Part shown: piece after piece, positions 18,956 to 25,481 of the stretch
Layout: each line of letters opens with the position of its first letter
How positions within the stretch are numbered: the first letter of the stretch is position 1
DNA from: Fuchsiella alkaliacetigena
Lineage (GTDB): Bacteria; Bacillota; Halanaerobiia; Halobacteroidales; Acetohalobiaceae
DNA length: 64,000 nucleotides
Direction: 5' to 3'
Assembly: GCF_023227765.1 (NCBI RefSeq)
Contig: NZ_JALKBZ010000011.1
Location: 1-64,000, forward strand
Notes under the pieces: model-generated
Told to the model about the DNA's origin: nothing
The model's database searches: none
What the model saw: the letters and a program-made list of their open reading frames with translations, nothing else
Program-made: the position numbers and the translations under genes

Positions 18956-19384
18956 ATGACTACTTATATGGCTAAAGCCGAAGAAGTTGAGAGAGAATGG
19001 TTTGTAGTTGACGCTAAGGGTAAAACTTTAGGAAGATTAGCTAGTAAAATTGCTACTATTTTAAATGGTAAACATAAGCCGACTTATACTCCTCATGTAG
19101 ATACAGGTGACTTTGTAATTGTAGTTAATGCTGCTCAGGTTAAGTTAACAGGTAATAAAATGGAGCAGAAGATGCATCATCAACATTCAGAATATCCAGG
19201 TGGTTTAAAGTCTGTTAGCTATGGTGAATTACTGGATAAGCAGCCGGAAAAGGTAATTGAGATAGCTGTTAAGGGTATGTTGCCTAAAAATAAGTTAGGT
19301 AGTAGAATGCTGAAAAGATTAAAAGTTTATGCGGAAGCTGAACATCCACATGCTGCTCAGCAGCCGCAAGAATTAGAACTATAA
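18956..19384 (+). CDS. rplM: Ribosomal protein L13
   Basis: L13 is an early-assembly 50S protein. The product contains [40 protein letters not shown] and the [19 protein letters not shown] segment. GGGAGG (18939-18944) allows either a TTG at 18950 or the ATG at 18956; the ATG gives the usual N-terminus MTTYMAK, while the TTG would add Met-Lys and has tighter spacing. Confidence 0.95.
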   Translation: MTTYMAKAEEVEREWFVVDAKGKTLGRLASKIATILNGKHKPTYTPHVDTGDFVIVVNAAQVKLTGNKMEQKMHHQHSEYPGGLKSVSYGELLDKQPEKVIEIAVKGMLPKNKLGSRMLKRLKVYAEAEHPHAAQQPQELEL

Positions 19385-19417
19385 ATTTAGTGTTTAGGAA
19401 AGGAGGACTATTATAAT

Positions 19418-19810
19418 ATGGCACAGGTTGAATACTTAGGAACTGGAAGAAGAAAGACTGCTACTGCCAGAGTTAGATTACGACCTGGTAATGGTCAGGT
19501 TGTGGTTAATGATAAACCTTTAGCTGAATATTTTGCTCGTGATTTTTCACAGATGATTGTTAAACAGCCGCTAAAGCTTACTGAGACTTTAGGAGAGTTT
19601 GATGTATTAGTTAGTGTAGAGGGTGGCGGTCTGTCTGGACAGGCAGAGGCTATCAGGCTTGGTGTAGCTAGAGCGTTGTTAGAGGTAGAAGAGAACTATC
19701 GGGCTGTACTGAAAAAGGCTGGTTTCTTAACTAGAGATCCGCGAATGAAAGAGCGGAAGAAGTATGGTCGTAAGAAAGCGCGTAAGTCATCTCAGTTTTC
19801 TAAAAGATAA
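19418..19810 (+). CDS. rpsI: Ribosomal protein S9
   Basis: S9 reaches the P-site tRNA with its basic C-terminal tail. The 130-residue product has [36 protein letters not shown] and the terminal arginine/lysine-rich [13 protein letters not shown], whose last residues contact tRNA. GAAAGGAGG precedes the ATG. Confidence 0.98.
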   Translation: MAQVEYLGTGRRKTATARVRLRPGNGQVVVNDKPLAEYFARDFSQMIVKQPLKLTETLGEFDVLVSVEGGGLSGQAEAIRLGVARALLEVEENYRAVLKKAGFLTRDPRMKERKKYGRKKARKSSQFSKR

Positions 19811-19823
19811 TTATTTATTGTTT

Positions 19824-19860
19824 AAAGAAAGAGTGTGTATGATTGCTCTTTCTTTTTTAT
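19824..19860 (+). terminator. Intrinsic terminator after rpsI
   Basis: AAAGAAAGAG (19824-19833) pairs with CTCTTTCTTT (19846-19855), and the 3' arm runs into TTTTTT. It closes the ribosomal block. Confidence 0.85.
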
Positions 19861-19951
19861 TTTCTGTAAAGATTTTGAGATTGATTAACTAATAAGTAAG
19901 AATTTAATAGCTGCTTTAAGTAAAGAATATATTTAAATGAAGGGAGCTGAT

Positions 19952-21367
19952 ATGATGAGTGGATTGAAGTTTGCTGGTTTGAGTCCTCATCCTCCGCTAT
20001 TGGTACCTGAAATTGGAGGTCGAAGGTTAAAGGAAATACAGGATACTCAGTTAGCTATGCAAAGCTTTGCCAAGCAGGTGGCTCAAGTGGAGCCTGATTT
20101 AGTAATTACTATTAGTCCTCATGGCCCGGTATTTTCTGATGCAATCAGTATTTTGAATATTTCGCAACTGAAGGGTGATTTTGCTCAGTTTGGTTTTCCT
20201 GACTTGGAACTTAGCTATGATTTAGCTGAAGATGTTATTGAAGATATAGTTCGTTTTGCCAAAGAGGAAGAGATTACTGTAGCTAGAATCGATAAAGCAA
20301 GTACTAATAAGTTTAATGTTAGTTCTAAGTTAGATCACGGAGTGTTAGTGCCACTTTATTATTTAAGAGAAGCAGGGGTTAAGGAGGTACCATTATTACC
20401 GCTTACTATGGGAATGCTACCTTATACTGAACTTTATAAGTTTGGTAAGATACTTCAGTTATTGAGTGAACAGTGGGACTATAGAATAGCTTTGATTGCT
20501 AGTGGTGATCTTTCTCATCGTTTGACTGCTGATGCGCCGGCTGGTTTTAGTCCCCAAGGAAAGGAGTTCGATCAAAAAATAGTTGAAATCTTAAAAGAAG
20601 ATAAAGTAGCTGAGATTTTCGATTTGGAGCAGAGCTTAATTGAAAAGGCTGGCGAATGTGGCCTGAGGCCAATTGTGATGATGTTAGGAGCTTTAGATGG
20701 TTTAGCAGTAGATAATAAGTTTCTTGCTTATGAAGGGCCCTTTGGGGTAGGTTATGCAGTGGCCAGCTATCGGATAACGGGACGAGATGAAAGCAGAGAA
20801 CTTTTGGATCAGCTTTTAGCTGGACAAAATCTACAGTTAAGGCAGCAGCGAGCTACTGAAAGTGTTTTAGTTAAACTAGCCCGTAAAACTGTAGAAGAGT
20901 ATGCGCTTAATAAGGAGATTATAGAAGCACCTGAAAGCTTAACTCCTGAAATGGAGAAAGAGGCTGGGGTCTTTGTATCTATTAAAAAGAATGGTCAACT
21001 GCGGGGCTGTATTGGTACTACTGAAGCAACTGAAGAGAATGTAGCTCAGGAGATAATCCGCAATGCTCTTAACGCGGCTTTTAAGGATCCACGTTTTCCT
21101 AAGGTTGATGCTAATGAATTAGCTGAACTGACTTATTCAGTTGATGTGTTGGGTGAAGCAGAAAAGGTGGAAGATATAGAAGAACTGGATCCTCAGAAAT
21201 ACGGAGTAATTATCAAAAAAGGTTCAAAAAGAGGTTTGTTGTTGCCGCGCTTAGATGGAGTGGACAGTGTAGAAAAGCAGTTAGAAATTGCTAAACGAAA
21301 GGCTGGCTTAGCTCCTCAAGAAGAAGATATAGAGATAATGCGCTTTGAAGTTAAACGTTATCAATAG
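19952..21367 (+). CDS. amrB: AmmeMemoRadiSam system fusion: Memo-like (B) plus AMMECR1 (A)
   Basis: The N-terminal part (about residues 5-270) is a Memo/class III extradiol dioxygenase-like domain with LSPHPPLLVPEIGG, TISPHGPVFSDAI, DHGVLVPLYYL and ASGDLSHR, which supply the His residues of a metal site. The C-terminal part (about 290-470) is an AMMECR1 domain with KKNGQLRGCIGTTEA and AAFKDPRFP. The gene is followed at 20 bases by the matching radical SAM enzyme. These three domains recur together across anaerobes and archaea; they are thought to act in one pathway whose reaction is not established. AGGGAG allows starts at 19952 or 19955; the frame opens at 19937. Confidence 0.9.
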   Translation: MMSGLKFAGLSPHPPLLVPEIGGRRLKEIQDTQLAMQSFAKQVAQVEPDLVITISPHGPVFSDAISILNISQLKGDFAQFGFPDLELSYDLAEDVIEDIVRFAKEEEITVARIDKASTNKFNVSSKLDHGVLVPLYYLREAGVKEVPLLPLTMGMLPYTELYKFGKILQLLSEQWDYRIALIASGDLSHRLTADAPAGFSPQGKEFDQKIVEILKEDKVAEIFDLEQSLIEKAGECGLRPIVMMLGALDGLAVDNKFLAYEGPFGVGYAVASYRITGRDESRELLDQLLAGQNLQLRQQRATESVLVKLARKTVEEYALNKEIIEAPESLTPEMEKEAGVFVSIKKNGQLRGCIGTTEATEENVAQEIIRNALNAAFKDPRFPKVDANELAELTYSVDVLGEAEKVEDIEELDPQKYGVIIKKGSKRGLLLPRLDGVDSVEKQLEIAKRKAGLAPQEEDIEIMRFEVKRYQ

Positions 21368-21387
21368 CTATAATGAGGAGGTAGATT

Positions 21388-22371
21388 ATGCAGGAAGCTA
21401 AATGGTATCAGAGTTTAGAGCAGGGATTAGTAGAGTGTCTTTTGTGTCCTCATAACTGTACTTTAGCTATAGACCAAAGTGGTGCTTGTCAAGTCCGAAT
21501 TAATAAAGAGGGAAAATTGATGACGGAAACTTATGCTCAGGTAAGTGCTGTAGCAGTAGATCCGATTGAAAAGAAACCGCTTTTTCACTTTTATCCGGGC
21601 AGTGATATTCTTTCTTTGGGTACGGTGGGTTGTAATTTAAGTTGTAAGTTTTGTCAAAATTACCAATTAGCTCATCAGCATCGGGGCAGTAAAGAGTCAA
21701 TGCCTTCTCAAGCAGTAGTTGAGTTGGCTAAAAAATATAATTCTATCGGGGTAGCTTATACCTATTCTGAGCCTATTATTTGCTTTGAGTATATCTTAGA
21801 TACGGCTAAGTTAATTAAAGAAGCAGGCATGAAAAATGTACTAGTAACTAATGGAACCATTAATCGAGAGCCTTTAGAAGAGCTTTTACCCTATATAGAT
21901 GCTCTGAACATAGATTTAAAGTCCTTTAGAGAGCAGTTTTATCAGGAGCAATGTAATGGTCATTTAACCGAGGTTAAGCAAACAATAAAATTAGCTAATA
22001 AACCGGCTTTAGTAGAAGTAACTACTCTATTAATTCCTGGATTTAATGATTCCGAAACGGAGATAAGAGAATTAGTTGACTGGCTAGCTAAAATAGATCA
22101 AGAAATTCCTTTACATTTTTCACGCTATTTTCCTAAGTATAAGTTACAAGCTCCGCCAACGCCAATGGATACTTTACTGCAAGCTAAGCAGATTGCTGAA
22201 GAGAAGCTTAACTATGTTTACTTAGGTAATGTATCGGCTAGTGAGCATAGAAATACTTATTGTTATCAGTGTGGTGAGTTGGTGATTGATAGGAGTCGGG
22301 CCCGAATTAAGCTTAATTTAAAGGAAAGCAGTTGCTTTCAATGTGGAACAAAAATAAATGTTATTTTTTAA
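21388..22371 (+). CDS. amrS: AmmeMemoRadiSam system radical SAM enzyme
   Basis: A 327-residue radical SAM protein related to pyruvate formate-lyase activating enzymes. The SAM cluster motif CNLSCKFC gives C82, C86 and C89. An N-terminal CLLCPHNC pair and two C-terminal CxxC pairs (CYQCG and CFQCG) may bind additional metal. It lies directly behind the fused Memo/AMMECR1 gene, the conserved arrangement. The substrate is unknown; a glycyl-radical activase role is the main alternative, but the neighbour argues for this subfamily. Confidence 0.9.
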   Translation: MQEAKWYQSLEQGLVECLLCPHNCTLAIDQSGACQVRINKEGKLMTETYAQVSAVAVDPIEKKPLFHFYPGSDILSLGTVGCNLSCKFCQNYQLAHQHRGSKESMPSQAVVELAKKYNSIGVAYTYSEPIICFEYILDTAKLIKEAGMKNVLVTNGTINREPLEELLPYIDALNIDLKSFREQFYQEQCNGHLTEVKQTIKLANKPALVEVTTLLIPGFNDSETEIRELVDWLAKIDQEIPLHFSRYFPKYKLQAPPTPMDTLLQAKQIAEEKLNYVYLGNVSASEHRNTYCYQCGELVIDRSRARIKLNLKESSCFQCGTKINVIF

Positions 22372-22384
22372 CATATAATAATTT

Positions 22385-22415
22385 TTGAATTAAATAATTA
22401 ATAAAGTCCTATAAT
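22385..22415 (+). promoter_or_regulatory. Probable promoter for hsp20
   Basis: TTGAAT (22385-22390) and TATAAT (22410-22415) are separated by 19 bases, ending 27 bases before the start codon. The spacer is slightly long. No CIRCE-type repeat is seen here. Confidence 0.5.
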
Positions 22416-22442
22416 AAGTAGTAGGCAAGGAGGTAATTTGAT

Positions 22443-22883
22443 GTGAAGTCTACTACTTGGAACCCCTTAAGGGAGATGAAAAAATTGCGAGAACAGATAA
22501 GTAATTTCTTAGCAGCCAAGTTGCAGAATGCAGCTACACTTGGTCGTAAGCCTTCAATTGATATCTATGAAAGCAAAGACGAAGTAGTAGTTAAATCCAA
22601 TCTTCCAGGAATTGATCCTACTGAAGTAGAAATTATGGTGGGGGAAAATAATTTAGTAATTCAGGGAGAAGCTAAAGAAGAAGAGGAAGTTGAAGTAGAG
22701 GTTGAGGATGGCTATCATAGAGTAGAGAGATACCTAGGTAATTTTAGTAGATCAGTGACTTTACCGGCTAGGGTTAAGCATGAAGAAGCTACTGCTTCGG
22801 CTGAACACGGTGTATTAGAAATTAGAATGCCTAAAACCGAGGTTGAATTGGAAGATATGACCAGATTGAGAATTAAAGATTAA
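22443..22883 (+). CDS. Small heat-shock protein, Hsp20 family
   Basis: ATP-independent holdase that keeps unfolding proteins soluble. The 146-residue product has the alpha-crystallin domain (about 35-140) with PSIDIYESKDEVVVKSNLPG, GYHRVERYLGNFSRSVTLP and a C-terminal GVLEIRMPK. The start is GTG at 22443, preceded by AAGGAGGT; the ATG two bases earlier runs straight into TGA in its own frame. It is transcribed alone, before the T-box unit. Confidence 0.93.
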   Translation: MKSTTWNPLREMKKLREQISNFLAAKLQNAATLGRKPSIDIYESKDEVVVKSNLPGIDPTEVEIMVGENNLVIQGEAKEEEEVEVEVEDGYHRVERYLGNFSRSVTLPARVKHEEATASAEHGVLEIRMPKTEVELEDMTRLRIKD

Positions 22884-22899
22884 ATATTTGTTAAAAGTC

Positions 22900-22928
22900 T
22901 TGACAAATTGATTGAACTTGCATATAAT
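22900..22928 (+). promoter_or_regulatory. Consensus promoter of the T-box/aminotransferase unit
   Basis: TTGACA (22900-22905) and TATAAT (22923-22928) with a 17-base spacer: a textbook sigma-A promoter directly after hsp20. Confidence 0.88.
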
Positions 22929-22944
22929 AAAGACACCAATAAAA

Positions 22945-23198
22945 TTATGGACTTAACACTAAGAAAGGGTTAAGAATTGGAATTAATCAATAGAGAGAAG
23001 TTTCCCAAAGGTTGCAAGGACTTCGATTAATTCCCGTTCAGTTGCCGCCCTGGAGTGGTAGAGCTGAAATACTAGTAGGTTCTAACGTCTAAACTGCGTT
23101 AAGGTTTGAGAGTGGTTAAGGACTATCCTTAGCTACTAGAGTGGTACCGCGGGATATACAGCTCTCGTCTCTAATTTATTAGAGATGAGAGCTTTTTA
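22945..23198 (+). promoter_or_regulatory. T-box leader (specifier probably GCC, alanine)
   Basis: The T-box sequence GAGTGGTACCGCGGG is at 23139-23153, followed by a terminator hairpin (GCTCTCGTCTCT with AGAGATGAGAGC, 23161-23192) and a T-run. Upstream, GGAATTAATC pairs with GATTAATTCC as the stem I upper helix, enclosing the AGAGAG and TTGCAAG apical motifs. The usual order 'specifier, then GCCC-GGAG, then CTGAAA-AGTAGG' is present as GTT-GCC-GCCCTGGAG and GCTGAAATACTAGTAGG, which puts GCC (Ala) at the specifier position. Low uncharged tRNA(Ala) would then terminate transcription before the aminotransferase gene. The T-box call is firm; the codon reading is inference. Confidence 0.9.
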
Positions 23199-23230
23199 TA
23201 TTTTACAACTAAAATTAGGAGGAGCTAACT

Positions 23231-24463
23231 ATGTTTGAAAATCATTTTTCAGAAAATGCGTGTAATATGCAGGCTTCGGAGATTAGGGAATTTTTTGAAT
23301 TGACAGAAAGACCGGAAGTTATTTCTTTTGGTGGTGGTTTTCCTAATGAAAACTGCTTACCTTGCGAAGAGGTACAGAAGTTGACTGAAGAACTGTTAGC
23401 TACAGAACAGGAAGCTATGCTTCAATATACACCGACGGAAGGACAGCAGAAGTTAAGAGAATATATAGTTAAGTTTATGGCTAATAAAGGAGTAGAAATA
23501 GATGTTGATAATGTATTAATAACTAGTGGTTCGCAACAGGGATTAGACTTAGTTAATAAGATATTCGTTGATCCAGATGATTTAATATTAACAGAATCAC
23601 CTAGCTATGTAGGTGGTTTAGGAGCTATTAATAATTATCAAGGAGAAGTATTAGGAATTAAGGTTGACGAGAATGGATTAAGAACTGATTTATTGGAAAA
23701 AAAGTTGAAAAATTTAGCTGCTGAAAATAGTTTACCTAAGTTTATTTATTTAGTGGCTGACTTCAACAATCCTACCGGCCTAACTATTTCCACTGAACGC
23801 CGCAGGAAATTGGTGGAGTTAGCTGAACAGTATGAGTTCTTAATTTTAGAGGATGATCCTTATAGCGAATTAATTTATGAAGGAGAGGCTAAGCCTTTAA
23901 TTAAAAGCTTTGATAAGCAAGGCTATGTAGTCTACTTAGGTTCTTTTTCTAAAATATTTGTACCAGGATTGAGAATTGGTTGGGTAGTAGCTCATAAAGA
24001 AATCATCGATAAGTTAATTTTAGCTAAACAGTCTACTGATTTGTGTACTAATGCTATTGGCCAGCGGTTAATTACTGTTTGTGGAGAAAGAGGAATTATT
24101 GATAAGCATATTATCAAACTGCGAAAGCTTTATCGTCAGAAAAGAGATAGAATTTTAGCAGCTTTGGAGAAATACTGTCCAGAAGAGGTAAGCTGGACAG
24201 AGCCTAAAGGAGGCTTTTACTGTTGGGTAAAACTACCAAAGACTATGAATTCTAGAGATCTTTTAGTAAAAGCAATTGAAAAAGATGTAGCCTTTGTCAA
24301 TGGAGCAGCTTTTAGTCCTAATGGCGGAGGACAGAATGCTTTTCGAATTTCCTTTAGTCAACCTTGCTTAGCAGAGATAGATGAAGGAATCTCCAGATTA
24401 GGTGGGGTAATAACTGAGGAAATGGCTAAATTGAACTCTAAAAGCCAAAGATGTATAGTATAA
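23231..24463 (+). CDS. PLP-dependent aminotransferase, class I/II (LysN/Aro8-like)
   Basis: A 410-residue fold-type I aminotransferase. Visible features are VISFGGGFPNENCLP, YTPTEGQQKLREYI, the cofactor-site VADFNNPTG, EDDPYSEL, and the PLP-lysine motif LGSFSKIFVPGLRIGW. The family includes 2-aminoadipate, aromatic, branched-chain and alanine aminotransferases, so sequence alone does not give the substrate. Control by a T-box with a probable Ala codon suggests alanine synthesis from pyruvate. AGGAGG lies before the ATG. The 3' end overlaps the convergent CPBP gene by 26 bases. Confidence 0.88.
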   Translation: MFENHFSENACNMQASEIREFFELTERPEVISFGGGFPNENCLPCEEVQKLTEELLATEQEAMLQYTPTEGQQKLREYIVKFMANKGVEIDVDNVLITSGSQQGLDLVNKIFVDPDDLILTESPSYVGGLGAINNYQGEVLGIKVDENGLRTDLLEKKLKNLAAENSLPKFIYLVADFNNPTGLTISTERRRKLVELAEQYEFLILEDDPYSELIYEGEAKPLIKSFDKQGYVVYLGSFSKIFVPGLRIGWVVAHKEIIDKLILAKQSTDLCTNAIGQRLITVCGERGIIDKHIIKLRKLYRQKRDRILAALEKYCPEEVSWTEPKGGFYCWVKLPKTMNSRDLLVKAIEKDVAFVNGAAFSPNGGGQNAFRISFSQPCLAEIDEGISRLGGVITEEMAKLNSKSQRCIV

Positions 24464-25160
24464 TTGTAGCTTGATAGATAGCTTGCCAGATTATAGCTGC
24501 TATCAAGCTGCTACTTCTTTCGTATAGATAAATAGAAATTCCGCCGACTAGGAAATGAGCCAGCAATAAATTAGGGTCGAAGTTTAGTAGAGTAATAGCG
24601 TAGTAAATAGCAGCTACTATTCCACCGAGTAAAACTCCTAGACGTTCTTTGAAAAATTGATAAATTACTACTCTATAAAATAATTCAGTGGCTAAGGCAG
24701 GAACTATAGTCAATAAAAGCAGAGTTAAAAAGTAAAAAAAACTGTTTATTAAATCTTCTAAAGAACTTACTGTGATTAAGGGTTGAAACTTTTGATTAAG
24801 GTTTAAATGTTCTTGAGGGAGGTGGATTAACAATAAAATCATAACTAACAAAGGTAGACTGACTTTAATACCTAGTTTACAGCCAGTAAAAAGGTTTTGG
24901 GAGCTTAATCCTATTTGCTTTAAAGAAAAATTTTGTTTGAAAAGCAGTGTATAAATTAAGTAAGCAATTAATAGTAATTTAATACTGATTCCTGCTAAAA
25001 AGTGAAAAAAGCTTTCCAGTTCAGGCATATTTGGAAGGTGGTAGTATTCAGTTATTGAAAGCAGTAATAGGCTGAGGTACCAGATCAGCTGTAGCTTCAA
25101 TAACTCTTTTTTATTCCAATTATGCTCTTTTTTTTGGTTAGTGATTAGTTCTTTGATCAT
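24438..25160 (-). CDS. CPBP-like membrane protein with degenerate protease motifs
   Basis: A 240-residue protein with about six to seven hydrophobic segments, the only minus-strand gene of the window. It resembles CPBP intramembrane proteases (Abi/CAAX family): the segment ATELFYRVVIYQFFKERLG stands where EExxxR is expected, but the first Glu is Thr (T158). The later His motifs are also replaced: TLLNFDP where a His is usual, and WQAIYQ where HxxxN is usual. It is probably not a working protease and may be a scaffold or immunity-type relative. No partner gene points to its role. Confidence 0.75.
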   Translation of the reverse strand: MIKELITNQKKEHNWNKKELLKLQLIWYLSLLLLSITEYYHLPNMPELESFFHFLAGISIKLLLIAYLIYTLLFKQNFSLKQIGLSSQNLFTGCKLGIKVSLPLLVMILLLIHLPQEHLNLNQKFQPLITVSSLEDLINSFFYFLTLLLLTIVPALATELFYRVVIYQFFKERLGVLLGGIVAAIYYAITLLNFDPNLLLAHFLVGGISIYLYERSSSLIAAIIWQAIYQATIILYIFGF

Positions 25161-25404
25161 TATTTAAGGCTCCTTTAAGTTCTTTGTATTTTATTTCCAT
25201 ATAAAATAAATATTACCTGCAAGTATTTGGGTGGATTTATGGAAAAATAAACTTTAATATCGCTTATAAACACCCCTGGGGGTACTCAGACTTCGTTTGA
25301 ACGAAACAATAGATCGATAATGCTTTTTTGAATTTGATCATTTACTATTAACTGCAATAAATTAATATAACTATATTTGTTAAGACTGTCATCTTCTATA
25401 AAGC
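25161..25404. repeat. Intergenic stretch holding one copy of a dispersed C-rich repeat
   Basis: No gene is seen. AAAAATAAACTTTAATATCGCTTATAAAC (25243-25271) recurs with one change at 58947-58975. AAACACCCCTGGGGGTA (25268-25284) and the following stretch to about 25340 recur at 59188-59265 (shared CAGAC-TCGT, AACAATAGATC, TTTTT-GAATTTGA). In this copy the two parts are contiguous; in the other they are 212 bases apart. CCCCTGGGGG is itself a palindrome. Confidence 0.7.
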
Positions 25405-25410
25405 TAATAC

Positions 25411-25439
25411 TTGTGTAAGTAGAGTGGGTGTGTTATAAT
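25411..25439 (+). promoter_or_regulatory. Promoter of the oxidase-ilvD unit
   Basis: TTGTGT (25411-25416) and TATAAT (25434-25439) are 17 bases apart, and TGT before TATAAT makes it an extended -10. It lies 43 bases before the TTG start of the oxidase. Confidence 0.7.
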
Positions 25440-25481
25440 TATTTAAAAATTTAAAAAGGTTCTAAGTAAGGAGGGATTTTT

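Noticed and set aside
22441-22446. ATG-TGA at the hsp20 start as a possible selenocysteine or frameshift signal
   Set aside because: The GTG two bases downstream is in the hsp20 frame at proper distance from AAGGAGGT, so no recoding is needed.
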